Shown: piece after piece, positions 39,003 through 53,449 of the stretch
Layout of the letters: the number at the start of each line of letters is the position of its first letter
How positions within the stretch are numbered: position 1 is the stretch's first letter
From: Mycobacterium syngnathidarum
Lineage (GTDB): Bacteria; Actinomycetota; Actinomycetes; Mycobacteriales; Mycobacteriaceae
NCBI RefSeq assembly: GCF_001942625.1
Contig: NZ_MLCL01000029.1
Span: 248,001-312,000, forward strand
DNA length: 64,000 nt
Direction of reading: 5' to 3'
Position numbers and translations under genes: made by a program
Notes under the pieces: generated by a model
Database searches by the model: none
What the model saw: the letters and a program-made list of their open reading frames with translations, nothing else
Told to the model about the DNA's origin: nothing

Positions 39003-40040
39003 GTGACACCTCGCGGGCTTAAGGCGGTGGCCCGAGCGGCGTTGTTGACCATTGTCCTGGGTGGCTCGGCACTCTTGCTGAGCGGCTGCAGCTGGCAGGA
39101 CGCACTCGCGCTCGGCTGGCCGACCGGGATCACCCCGGAGGGCAAACTCAACCGAGAGCTATGGATCGGCTCGGTGATTGCGTCGTTCGTGGTGGGTGCC
39201 ATCGTGTGGGCCCTGATCTTCTGGTCGAGTGCCTTCCACCGGAAGAAGAAGGGCGACACCGAACTGCCGCGCCAGTTCGGCTACAACATGCCGCTGGAGC
39301 TGGTGCTGACGGTCATCCCGTTCCTCATCATCTCGGTGCTGTTCTACTTCACCGTCGTGGTCCAGGAACGGATGCTGCACAAGGATCCGAACCCTGAGGT
39401 CGTCATCGACGTGACCGCCTTCCAGTGGAACTGGAAGTTCGGCTACCAGAAGATCGATTTCGCCGACGGCTCATTCGATTACAACGGGGCCGATGAAGAA
39501 CGCAAGGCCGCGATGACGTCCAAGCCGGAGGGCGAGGACGCGCACGGACAAGAGCGTGTCGGCGCGGTGCGCGGCTTGAACCCCGAAGATCGCACCTACC
39601 TGAACTTCGACAAGATCGAGACGCTGGGCAGCTCCACCGAGATTCCGGTGCTGGTGCTCCCGGTGGGCAAGCGCATCGAGTTCCAGCTCAACTCCGCGGA
39701 CGTGATCCACGGATTCTGGGTTCCCGAATTCCTCTTCAAGCGCGACGTGATGCCCGATCCGGTGGCCAACCACTCGGATCACATCTTCCAGGTCAGCAAG
39801 ATCGAGCAGACCGGCGCGTTCGTGGGGCGCTGTACCGAGATGTGCGGCACCTACCACTCGATGATGAACTTCGAGGTCCGGGTCGTTGAGCCCAACGACT
39901 TCAAGGCCTACATCGATCAGCGCAACGCCGGCAAGACCAATGCCGAGGCGTTGGCGGCCATCAACCAGGAGCCGCTGGCCATCACCACGCACCCGTTCGA
40001 CACCCGACGCGGTGAGCAGGCACCGCAGGCGAGCAAGTAG
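39003..40040 (+). CDS. ctaC: Cytochrome c oxidase subunit II (aa3), lipoprotein, 345 aa
   Basis: Carries CuA of the aa3 oxidase in the III2-IV2 supercomplex and faces the periplasm. An N-terminal lipoprotein signal ends at lipobox LLLSGC. Two transmembrane helices follow (about residues 55-78 and 97-118). The cupredoxin domain has [27 protein letters not shown] (CuA His) and [16 protein letters not shown] (two Cys, His, Met ligands). An insert of about 40 residues between these is rich in charge. The GTG start follows AGGAGGCG. ctaF is 12 bp downstream. Confidence 0.97.
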   Translation: MTPRGLKAVARAALLTIVLGGSALLLSGCSWQDALALGWPTGITPEGKLNRELWIGSVIASFVVGAIVWALIFWSSAFHRKKKGDTELPRQFGYNMPLELVLTVIPFLIISVLFYFTVVVQERMLHKDPNPEVVIDVTAFQWNWKFGYQKIDFADGSFDYNGADEERKAAMTSKPEGEDAHGQERVGAVRGLNPEDRTYLNFDKIETLGSSTEIPVLVLPVGKRIEFQLNSADVIHGFWVPEFLFKRDVMPDPVANHSDHIFQVSKIEQTGAFVGRCTEMCGTYHSMMNFEVRVVEPNDFKAYIDQRNAGKTNAEALAAINQEPLAITTHPFDTRRGEQAPQASK

Positions 40041-40472
<432 letters not shown>

Positions 40473-40486
40473 TCCGTCGGAACGTG

Positions 40487-40518
40487 CCGATTGTGACCTT
40501 GCCCAAGGTCACAATCGG
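40487..40518 (+). terminator. Hairpin after ctaF
   Basis: Arms of 14 bp, CCGATTGTGACCTT and AAGGTCACAATCGG, with a 4-nt loop, starting 15 bp after the ctaF stop. No T-run. It suggests at least partial separation of ctaCF from mmpS3. Confidence 0.65.
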
Positions 40519-40656
40519 GCCGTAACTTCATCTGCCACCGGCAGCGCCAGACCCGCCGGCATCATCTCGTTCGGTAATGTTGCCGGGGCACTGTCACCAG
40601 CGAACGTCCTCGTTCGTTCCGCGTGGCAGTGAAGTTGTCGAGAAGGATAGGCGTAG

Positions 40657-41535
40657 ATGAGCGGGCCGAATCCCCCGGAACCGGGTGCCTCCGGTTCTGA
40701 TTTGCCGGATCAACCCGGAAAACACTCTGCACCCGAGGAGCCGACTCAGGTGACCGGCGCCGACGCGGACGGCGGCGAGACGGAGTTCTACTCGCAGGCG
40801 TATTCCGCGCCCGAGTCGGAGCAGTTCACCAGTGGGCCATACGTGCCGGCCGATGTGGCGCTCTACGACTACGACGACTACGACTCGGCTACCGAGCTGG
40901 TCGACACCGCCCCGCCGCCGCGCTGGCCTTGGGTGGTCGGCGTTACGGCCATCATCGCAGCCGTCGCCCTGGTCGCGTCTGTGGCCGTATTGGTGACCCG
41001 AGACGAAGACACCACCAACCTGGCGACCCCGCAGCCGAGTACCACCTCGTCGGCGCCGCCGGTGCAGGACGAGATCACCACGACGACTCCGCCACCGGCG
41101 CCACCACCGCCCCCTCCGACGTCGGAGGCGCCGCCCCCGCCACCACCGGAGACCGTGACGGTCACCGAGCCGCCGCCGCCCGCCCCGGCACCGCCCAGCG
41201 AGGCGCCGCCCCCGGCTCCCAGCACGCCGGCGGCACCGCCGACCACCACGACGACGCATGCCGGGCCCCGTCAGGTCACCTATTCGGTGACGGGTACCAA
41301 GGCGCCGGGTGACATCATCACGATCACCTACGTCGACGGCAACGGGAACCGGCGCACCCTGCGCAATGTGTACATCCCGTGGACCTTCACGATGACCCCG
41401 ATCTCCAACTCGGACGTCGGATCTGTCGAGGCGTCCAGCTTGTTCCTGGTCAGCAGGCTGAACTGCTCGATCACGGCCAGCGATGGAACCGTGCTGTCGT
41501 CGAACGCCAACAACTCCGCACAGACTGCCTGCTGA
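40657..41535 (+). CDS. mmpS3: MmpS3 membrane protein with proline-rich linker, 292 aa
   Basis: Homologue of mycobacterial MmpS3. Residues 1-88 are acidic and cytosolic ([14 protein letters not shown]), one transmembrane helix spans about 90-112 ([19 protein letters not shown]), then a periplasmic linker of ~85 residues made of Pro, Thr and Ser, and a C-terminal ~95-residue MmpS-type domain ([24 protein letters not shown]) with Cys residues near the end. Unlike most MmpS proteins there is no MmpL gene beside it. AAGGAT upstream is a modest ribosome-binding site. It shares one base with the next gene (TGATG). Confidence 0.88.
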   Translation: MSGPNPPEPGASGSDLPDQPGKHSAPEEPTQVTGADADGGETEFYSQAYSAPESEQFTSGPYVPADVALYDYDDYDSATELVDTAPPPRWPWVVGVTAIIAAVALVASVAVLVTRDEDTTNLATPQPSTTSSAPPVQDEITTTTPPPAPPPPPPTSEAPPPPPPETVTVTEPPPPAPAPPSEAPPPAPSTPAAPPTTTTTHAGPRQVTYSVTGTKAPGDIITITYVDGNGNRRTLRNVYIPWTFTMTPISNSDVGSVEASSLFLVSRLNCSITASDGTVLSSNANNSAQTAC

Positions 41536-42116
41536 TGTCCCGGCCGATCAGCGAACTCGACAACACCGACCGAGTTTTGCTGGGCGCGTGCGCCGCGGTA
41601 TGGCTCGCTGCACTGGGTGCTGGGGTGGCCGCTGTCGTCGCGCTGGTGGATCTGGGCCGCAGTCATCCGCAGGGCGTAGAGAGTGCTGACACTCCATGGG
41701 TGCTCTACACCGTGATGGGCTTGTCGGTCGTGGTGATCGCCGGGGCCGTGCCATTGCTGCTGCGGGCGCGAGCCCAGGCGGACCACCCCCAGCCCGGTCG
41801 CAGACCCCAGCCGCCGGCTCGGTCACCACGCCCGATCGGTGGTAGCTACCGGGCCGCACCGCCCGCGATGAGTCGCTACACCGCCGGCACCGGCGCGGCC
41901 GCCGCGGCGGTCGAGGCGTTATGGCTGCGATTTACCCTCTCTGTCGTCTGCGCCATCGGCCTGGGAACTGCAGCCGTCGGCCTGGCCACCTATCTCATGG
42001 CCACCGGAAGCAATGTGGCGGCCTGGTGTCTGTATGGCGTGGCGGGCCTCGCCACCGCCGGTCTCGTCGGCCTGTTGGTCGTCGCATTGCGCCAGCTGGA
42101 CGCTCTGCCCTCCTGA
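41535..42116 (+). CDS. DUF2561 membrane protein (Rv2197c-like), 193 aa
   Basis: Membrane protein of unknown function with four helices at about residues 13-40, 56-75, 135-158 and 165-187, separated by a Pro/Arg-rich loop (QPGRRPQPPARSPRPIGG). Its ATG overlaps the mmpS3 stop in TGATG, showing tight coupling. In M. tuberculosis it also follows mmpS3 within the respiratory cluster, so a structural link to the bcc-aa3 complex or to MmpS3 is possible but not shown. Confidence 0.82.
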   Translation: MSRPISELDNTDRVLLGACAAVWLAALGAGVAAVVALVDLGRSHPQGVESADTPWVLYTVMGLSVVVIAGAVPLLLRARAQADHPQPGRRPQPPARSPRPIGGSYRAAPPAMSRYTAGTGAAAAAVEALWLRFTLSVVCAIGLGTAAVGLATYLMATGSNVAAWCLYGVAGLATAGLVGLLVVALRQLDALPS

Positions 42117-42129
42117 ACCCTGACTGTCT

Positions 42130-42158
42130 GCGCCCGCAGCGTGCGCCGTGGCGGGCGC
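42130..42158 (+). terminator. GC hairpin after DUF2561 gene
   Basis: GCGCCCGC (42130-42137) pairs perfectly with GCGGGCGC (42151-42158) over a 13-nt loop, 14 bp after the stop codon. No T-run. Confidence 0.45.
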
Positions 42159-42199
42159 TGGGAGCCGTTGCCTGGGCCCGTGTCACGCTGGCTGCCCAA

Positions 42200-42256
42200 T
42201 GTCACGCTGGGGTGGCTCTCGGGCTCGACGGTTGCGCTGGCGTGACATGACCTCGG
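42200..42256. repeat. 57-bp direct repeat, copy 1
   Basis: Begins TGTCACGCTGG and contains GCGTGACATGACC near its end, so its own ends form an 8-bp inverted repeat TGTCACGC/GCGTGACA. Identical to copy 2, which starts 83 bp downstream. Confidence 0.85.
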
Positions 42257-42282
42257 GTGTGGCCTAGCTCCCGGTTAGCCAG

Positions 42283-42339
42283 TGTCACGCTGGGGTGGCT
42301 CTCGGGCTCGACGGTTGCGCTGGCGTGACATGACCTCGG
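42283..42339. repeat. 57-bp direct repeat, copy 2
   Basis: Exact copy of 42200-42256. The 26-bp spacer between the copies is unrelated. A further TGTCACGCTGG at 42181 may be a partial third unit. Confidence 0.85.
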
Positions 42340-42389
42340 CGCCCGTCACCCGTCCCCAGATGCGGGCCGAAGAGATCCACCTGCACACA

Positions 42390-42432
42390 AAACAATCGCC
42401 GCAACCTCTCGATGAGGTTGCGGCGATTGTTT
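42390..42432 (-). terminator. 19-bp hairpin terminator after qcrB
   Basis: Arms 42390-42408 and 42414-42432 pair perfectly (AAACAATCGCCGCAACC with its complement) over a 5-nt loop. On the minus strand it begins 15 bp after the qcrB stop and the 3' arm ends in TTT, close to an intrinsic terminator. Confidence 0.8.
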
Positions 42433-42447
42433 GGGGTAGGGGAGTGG

Positions 42448-47955
<5,508 letters not shown>

Positions 47956-49714
47956 GTGCTGCTGGGCCGCCGCCAGCCGGGCCGAGCGCGCGGTTGCGGC
48001 CCACTGCGCATAGCGGCCGGCCGCGCCGATCGGCGTCGCATAGCCGGTAGCGGCACGCACGATGCGCACCCCGGGGGCGGCCAGCCAGCGGGCGATGAGC
48101 GTGGTCTCCTCCACCAGCGCACCACCCAGAGGCGTTGCGGTGGGCAGGATTACCTGTGCAGCCGTGCAGATCGCATCGACCACGGGCATGGGCGGCACAC
48201 CGCGCGGGGCAGTGCCGGCCCCGGCCAACTGGCCGTGGCGGATGACCGCGAAATGCCAGCCGCCATTGCCGTCACCGCGCGCAGCCACCAGCTCGGGCAC
48301 TTCGGACAGAGCGCGAAGCCGCTGCCCGCGCCACAGCGCCTCGATGGCGACCGCGGCGTGGTCGCGCAATCGGGCGGCGGTCTCATACCGCCGGGCGGCC
48401 GCCAGCTCGCCGATGTGGGCCAATATCGCCGACAAGGCGTCGTGGTCGGTGCCGTTGAGCAGCGCGGTGGCCCGTTCCACGGCGGCCGCGTACGACGCGG
48501 CGGCAACATCCTGCGGGGCCGGGCACGGTGACAGTTCGACCTCGGGGCAATGGTGGGTCGCGGTCGTGCCGAAGCGGGCCGTGCAGGTGCGCACACCGGT
48601 GAACCGGGCCAGCACCAGAGCCGACTGTACGGCGTCGGCCCGGGCCGAGAACGGCCCGAAAGCGGTGCGGCGACCCGGGTTTCGCACCGCCGACAGTCGT
48701 GGGAAGGCCTCGTCGGTGAGGGCCACCCACCACCAGCGCTGCGGGAATTTGGAACGACGGTTGTACGGCGGTGCGTGGGCCGCGAGCATTCGCAGCTCGC
48801 GGACCCCGGCCTCCAGGTCGTGGGCGCATTCGACATGGTCGACGGCCTGCGCCAGGGAGGCCATCTCCTTCATCCGGGCCCGCGGATCGGCGCCGGTGAA
48901 GTACTGCCGGACCCGGCGTCGCAGATCGACAGCGGTACCCACGTAGAGCACCTCGCCGGAGGGCCCGCGGAACAGGTAGACGCCGGGCCGGTTGGGCAAC
49001 CGGTCGGCCAGTGAACGGTTACGGCGCTGCGCCGGGGTGACATCCGGCAGGTAGTTCTTGAGGTCGACGAAGGTGTGGATGCCCTGGTTGCCGACTCGTT
49101 CGATCAGGCCGTGCAGGACGTCGACGGTGGCGCGGGCGTCGTCGAGCGCGCGGTGCGTAGGTGTCGTGGATGCGCCGAACAGCCGGGCCAGTGCGGACAG
49201 CTTCACGGTCGGCGCTTCGTCCCGGGTCAGCACACGGCGGGCGAGTTTCACCGTGCACAGCACCGGCGGGCGCGGCCAGTTGAGCCCGGCCCGCTCCGAT
49301 GCCGCGCGCAGGAACCCGATATCGAACCCGGCGTTGTGGGCGACCAACACCGCGCCCCGGGAAAACTCGAGGAAGGCGGGCAGCACGCTCTCGATCTTGG
49401 GCGCGTCACGCACCATCGCCGTGGTGATGCCGGTGAGCTCGACGATCTGGGGCGGGATCGCGCGGCCCGGATCGATGAGCGTGGCCAACTCTCCGAGCAC
49501 CTCGCCGCCGCGGATCTTCACCGCACCGATCTCGGTGATGGCGTCGTAGCCATCGCCCGGCGCCTTCGCGGTGGCGCGCCCACCAGTGGTCTCCAGATCC
49601 ACCACCACGAACGTGGTCTCGGCGAGGGACAGTGCCCCATCGGGGTCGACGGCGGGGCCCAAACTCAAGGTCAGCTGCTCGGCTTCGGCGGTGATGCGCT
49701 GGCCCATGGCGATG

Positions 49715-49720
49715 ACGGTA
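49715..49720 (-). promoter_or_regulatory. Leaderless -10 for DEDDh/GIY-YIG nuclease
   Basis: TACCGT on the minus strand, 7 nt before the ATG at 49707. Confidence 0.5.
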
Positions 49721-49841
49721 GGCACTGCCCCCGACAAACGCCGACAAGCTCGCCGTCCTTCGCTCCGCTACTTGTCGGCCCCGCTACTTGTCGGTGCGCG
49801 GCGATAGCGTGCGCTCAACACCGATCGAAAGGACGGTCAAG

Positions 49842-50108
49842 ATGAGCGGAGTGCGGCAGGACAACTGGTCCTATGCCGACGAGCCTCGCCCACACGAGCT
49901 CGACACGGGCAGCGTGACCATCGACTGTGACGATTGCGCGGTACGCGGGCCCGGCTGTCAGGACTGCGTCGTGAGCGTGTTGCTCGGCGTCCCCGAAACT
50001 TTGCTGGATGACGAGCGTGCGGCGCTGGAAGTGCTCGCTGACGTGGGTCTTGCTCCACGGCTTCGGCTCGTGCCGATTCACCGAGACGGCAGAACGGGAG
50101 TCGCCTGA
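49842..50108 (+). CDS. Small cysteine-rich conserved hypothetical protein, 88 aa
   Basis: Unrecognised. The centre reads VTIDCDDCAVRGPGCQDCVVSVLLG, giving two CxxC pairs 7 residues apart, a plausible Zn or Fe-S site. The C-terminal half (LDDERAALEVLADVGLAPRLRLVPI) looks helical then strand. The ATG was chosen because GAAAGGAC lies 6-13 nt upstream. It precedes a cell-wall hydrolase gene by 152 bp on the same strand, but a separate promoter lies between. Confidence 0.75.
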   Translation: MSGVRQDNWSYADEPRPHELDTGSVTIDCDDCAVRGPGCQDCVVSVLLGVPETLLDDERAALEVLADVGLAPRLRLVPIHRDGRTGVA

Positions 50109-50171
50109 CGACACGCAACGCTTCCCGCACAGGAAAATTCCCAGGGAGGGCTGTTAAATTTGCAGCTTCTG

Positions 50172-50201
50172 TTGGACAAGCCCGATGCCGTTTCGTAACC
50201 T
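50172..50201 (+). promoter_or_regulatory. SigA-type promoter for NlpC/P60 gene
   Basis: TTGGAC (50172-50177), 18-nt spacer, TAACCT (50196-50201). This predicts a start near 50208 and a leader of about 50 nt with a GTGAGGACG ribosome-binding region. Confidence 0.5.
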
Positions 50202-50260
50202 ATCTGAGACCTAAGAGCAGTTCGAGGCGGCTCGCCATCGCCAGTTGTGAGGACGAAAAC

Positions 50261-51397
50261 TTGAGGCACGAGCGCGCGCACCGGCCCACAAGTCGTGTCA
50301 AGCGACCCATTGCAGGTGCAATAGCGGGCTTGCTCTTGATATCCGGATTGCTGGCCACCAGTTCGCACGCCGACCCTGGTGACGATGCGCTGGCAAAGCT
50401 CAACGAGCTGTCCCGCCAGGCCGAGCAGACCACTGAGGCGATGCACTCGGCGCAGCTCGATCTCAACAACAAGCTTGCCGCACAACAGAGCGCGGAAAAG
50501 AAGCACGCCGACGACACCGCGGCGGTCGACCAGGCCAAGTCGCAGCTGGCTATCTTCCAGTCATCGGTCAACAAGGTAGCTGCGGCTCAGTACATGGGCG
50601 GCCGAACCTCCGGTGTCGATGCGATCTTGACCGCCGGCTCGCCGCAACATCTGATCGAGCAGCTCGCCGTGCAGCGGGTGATGGCGACCGAGATGTCGGC
50701 GCAGATGAAGAACTTCCGCTCGATGGGCGAAAAGGCCGCGTTGGCGGAGAAGGAATCGGCGAAATCGGCCGCAGACGCCAAGACCGCCGCCGAGCAGGCC
50801 GCCGCAGTGCGCGCCGACCTGCAATCCAAGCAAAGTCAACTGCAGGTTCAGATCGCCATCGTCAAATCGCAGTACCAGGCGTTGAGCCCGGCCCAGCGGG
50901 ACGCGATGAACGCCTTGCCGCCGACGCCGCCGGTGCCTGCGCCCGAAGTGTTGCCGCCGGCGCAGGATCCCGCCATATTGGCCGACCCGCCGAACGGCAT
51001 ACCGCCCGGTGATGTCGCCCCGCCGGAGGGGGCTCTGCCAGACGGGGGCGGTGGCCATTCGGGCACTGTCATCCAGGCGGCGTTGAGCCGGATCGGCTCG
51101 CCGTACTCCTGGGGCGCGGCCGGTCCGAGCTCCTTCGACTGCTCAGGTCTGGTGATGTGGGCGTTCCAGCACGCCGGGATCTCACTGCCGCATTCGAGCC
51201 AGGCCATGGCCCGCGGGGGTCAGCCGGTGTCGGCGGATTCGATGCAGCCCGGCGACGTGGTGACCTATTACTCCGATGCTTCCCACGTGGGCATCTACAT
51301 CGGCGACGGAATGATGGTGCATGCATCGACCTACGGCACCCCGGTTCGGGTCGCCCCGGTCAACAATGCGCCGATCTACAACGTTCGCCGCTACTGA
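50261..51397 (+). CDS. Secreted NlpC/P60 peptidoglycan endopeptidase (Rv2190c-like), 378 aa
   Basis: Cleaves D-Glu-mDAP bonds in peptidoglycan stem peptides. A signal peptide is visible (PIAGAIAGLLLISGLLATSSHA, in two segments, cleaving near residue 37). Residues ~40-205 form a coiled coil (ALAKLNELSRQAEQTTEAM and repeats of Ala/Glu/Lys), then a Pro-rich linker. The C-terminal NlpC/P60 domain begins VIQAALSRIGSPYSWGA: Cys in FDCSGLVMWA, His in ASHVGIYIGDG, and a third polar residue (His in MVHAS). TTG is the only start that gives a full signal peptide. The related RipA-type proteins have the same plan. Confidence 0.9.
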   Translation: MRHERAHRPTSRVKRPIAGAIAGLLLISGLLATSSHADPGDDALAKLNELSRQAEQTTEAMHSAQLDLNNKLAAQQSAEKKHADDTAAVDQAKSQLAIFQSSVNKVAAAQYMGGRTSGVDAILTAGSPQHLIEQLAVQRVMATEMSAQMKNFRSMGEKAALAEKESAKSAADAKTAAEQAAAVRADLQSKQSQLQVQIAIVKSQYQALSPAQRDAMNALPPTPPVPAPEVLPPAQDPAILADPPNGIPPGDVAPPEGALPDGGGGHSGTVIQAALSRIGSPYSWGAAGPSSFDCSGLVMWAFQHAGISLPHSSQAMARGGQPVSADSMQPGDVVTYYSDASHVGIYIGDGMMVHASTYGTPVRVAPVNNAPIYNVRRY

Positions 51398-51441
51398 GCC
51401 GGCCCGATAGCGGTTCGCTTCTGAGTACCCGCAGGCGGCTG

Positions 51442-52248
51442 TTGGCCGCACTGCTGCTGGTGGAACTCGCGCTGGCGGCGGTGCTGCTCTGGACGGCCGC
51501 ATCGCCGGCCCAGTTGGCCTCGCCGGCGGCGCCGTCTCGGAGCGCGGCCGCTCCGGCTGTCCCGGTACCGCCCGACCCCGTCACGTCGGTGGTGTTGCCC
51601 GACGGTCGCACCGCCCAGCTACTCGCCCTCGAAGGCTCTCAGTCCTCGGACCTGCCTCAGCGGCTGGCCGCGGAGCTTCCCGCCGCTGCCGCTGCGGTGA
51701 CCGCGTTCTGGGGGCCGGATTGGCGGCAGAACATCGAGATCGCGGTCGCAGGCTCCGATCAGCAGTTCCGGGTTTTGGCCGGCGGAGCCGCCGACATCGC
51801 CGCGACCACGACTGCACAACGGATCATGTTCGCCCCCGGCGCAGCCCACATGAGTCCGGCGGCGTTGCGAATCGTGTTGCGTCATGAGCTATTTCATTAC
51901 GCGGCCCGGTCAGCGACGGCAGCCGATGCACCGCGGTGGCTGACCGAAGGGGTGGCCGACTATGTCGGCCGCCCGCCCACGGCGGTACCGGAGCAGGCCG
52001 GGCTGCCGGTGCAGCTGCCTTCCGATGCGGACCTTGACACCCCCGGGCGCGTCCGCAGCTTGGCCTATGACCGGGCGTGGTGGTTCAGCCGTTATGTCGC
52101 CGACGTGTACGGCGCACCGAAGCTGCGTGAGCTCTATCTGCGCGCCTGCGGACCCGGCCATCCGGATGTGGCCACCGCCGTGCGGGAGGTCCTGGGCGCC
52201 GACCTCGACGTCGTGGTCGCCGGTTGGCGTCGCTGGCTGACCGGATAG
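51442..52248 (+). CDS. Putative membrane-anchored zinc metallopeptidase (Rv2189c-like), about 268 aa
   Basis: After a hydrophobic N-terminal segment (ALLLVELALAAVLLWTA) and a Pro/Ala linker, the domain contains LRIVLRHELFHYAARS and, 20 residues on, APRWLTEGVADYVG. HExxH followed by a Glu in WLTEG is the gluzincin-type zinc site, so it should be an extracytoplasmic metallopeptidase or a pseudo-enzyme related to one. The start is uncertain: TTG 51442 is the best, GTG 51460 is next, and the basic TRRR before them would make a better signal if a non-standard codon were used. It follows the NlpC/P60 gene by 44 bp. Confidence 0.65.
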   Translation: MAALLLVELALAAVLLWTAASPAQLASPAAPSRSAAAPAVPVPPDPVTSVVLPDGRTAQLLALEGSQSSDLPQRLAAELPAAAAAVTAFWGPDWRQNIEIAVAGSDQQFRVLAGGAADIAATTTAQRIMFAPGAAHMSPAALRIVLRHELFHYAARSATAADAPRWLTEGVADYVGRPPTAVPEQAGLPVQLPSDADLDTPGRVRSLAYDRAWWFSRYVADVYGAPKLRELYLRACGPGHPDVATAVREVLGADLDVVVAGWRRWLTG

Positions 52249-52296
52249 CCTTGCGGCGATGGACACCAGACGGGTCGCAGAGGGCAGTCAATCGCG

Positions 52297-53439
52297 ATGA
52301 CGCGGGTTTTGTTGGTCACCAACGACTTTCCACCGCGACGCGGCGGCATCCAGTCGTACCTTGAGGCGTTCGTCGGTGAATTGGTGCGCGACGGCTCGCA
52401 CGAGCTCACGGTGTACGCACCGAAATGGAAGGGCGCACCGGATTTCGATGATCGGGCCGTAGCGGCCGGATACCGGGTGGTGCGCCACCCGACGACGCTG
52501 ATGGTGCCCGAGCCGACCGTCGCGTCCCGCATGCAGCGGTTGATCGCCGAGAACGGCATCGAGACGGTGTGGTTCGGGGCGGCTGCACCGCTGGCCCTCC
52601 TGAGCCCACTGGCTCGCAGAGCCGGGGCCCGGCGCATCGTGGCGAGCACCCACGGCCACGAAGTCGGCTGGTCGATGCTTCCGGTGGCGCGAGCCGCACT
52701 GCGCCGTATCGGCGACGATGCCGATGTCGTCACGTTCGTCAGCCGCTACACCCGCGGCCGGTTCGCCTCGGCGTTCGGCCCCCGGGCCGCGCTGGAGCAT
52801 CTGCCGCCCGGCGTGGACACCGATCGTTTCGTGCCCGATCCGGTGGCCCGGGCCGAATTGCGTGCCCGCTACGGGCTGGACCGGCGTCCGGTAGTGGTGT
52901 GCTTGTCGCGTCTCGTGCCACGCAAAGGGCAGGACATGCTGATCCGCGCCTGGCCGGCCATCCGCCGTCGCGTTCCCGGCGCCGCCTTGGTCGTCGTCGG
53001 TGGGGGACCGTACCTGGGCAAACTTCAACAACTCGCGCACGCGCACGACGTGGCCGCTGACGTCACCTTCACCGGCGCGGTGCCCGGCGCGGAACTACCC
53101 GCTCACCATGCCATGGCCGACGTGTTCGCGATGCCTTGCCGAACCCGCGGCGCGGGCCTGGATGTCGAGGGGTTGGGCATCGTCTACCTCGAGGCCTCGG
53201 CGTGTGGCGTCCCGGTGGTCGCCGGAACGTCAGGCGGGGCACCCGAAACCGTCCTCGACGGCCGGACCGGCACCGTCGTGGACGGTACCGATGTGGCGGC
53301 GGTAGCGACGGCTGTCGGCGACGTGCTGGCCGATCCCGGCCGTGCCGCCGCGATGGGGACGGCAGGACGCCACTGGGCAGTCGACAACTGGCAGTGGCGC
53401 GCCCAGGGCGCCCGGCTGACCGGGCTGCTCTCGGGCTGA
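52297..53439 (+). CDS. pimB: GDP-mannose-dependent PIM1 mannosyltransferase PimB', 380 aa
   Basis: GT4 glycosyltransferase adding the second mannose to phosphatidylinositol mannoside on the cytosolic face of the plasma membrane (Rv2188c type). The acceptor domain opens with MTRVLLVTNDFPPRRGGIQSYL (the GGI loop); the nucleotide-sugar domain has CLSRLVPRKGQDMLIRAWP and ends with GLGIVYLEASACGVPVVAG, the E-x7-E-like GT4 motif. GGAPETVLDG is also typical. The ATG has AGAGGG upstream. Convergent with fadD15, with 10 bp between stops. Confidence 0.95.
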   Translation: MTRVLLVTNDFPPRRGGIQSYLEAFVGELVRDGSHELTVYAPKWKGAPDFDDRAVAAGYRVVRHPTTLMVPEPTVASRMQRLIAENGIETVWFGAAAPLALLSPLARRAGARRIVASTHGHEVGWSMLPVARAALRRIGDDADVVTFVSRYTRGRFASAFGPRAALEHLPPGVDTDRFVPDPVARAELRARYGLDRRPVVVCLSRLVPRKGQDMLIRAWPAIRRRVPGAALVVVGGGPYLGKLQQLAHAHDVAADVTFTGAVPGAELPAHHAMADVFAMPCRTRGAGLDVEGLGIVYLEASACGVPVVAGTSGGAPETVLDGRTGTVVDGTDVAAVATAVGDVLADPGRAAAMGTAGRHWAVDNWQWRAQGARLTGLLSG

Positions 53440-53449
53440 GCCGGCGCGA

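Larger units (their letters stand above)
42117..42447. other. Gene-free 331-bp convergent intergenic region
   Basis: Holds three structures and no credible coding frame: a GC hairpin (42130-42158), two identical 57-bp direct repeats (42200-42256 and 42283-42339), and a strong hairpin after qcrB (42390-42432). It separates the mmpS3 operon from the convergent ctaE-qcrCAB operon. Confidence 0.8.

Noticed and set aside
50109..50260. c-di-AMP (ydaO-type) riboswitch before the NlpC/P60 gene
   Set aside because: Such elements precede some actinobacterial wall-hydrolase genes, but the conserved motifs are not recognisable here and the predicted leader is only about 50 nt.
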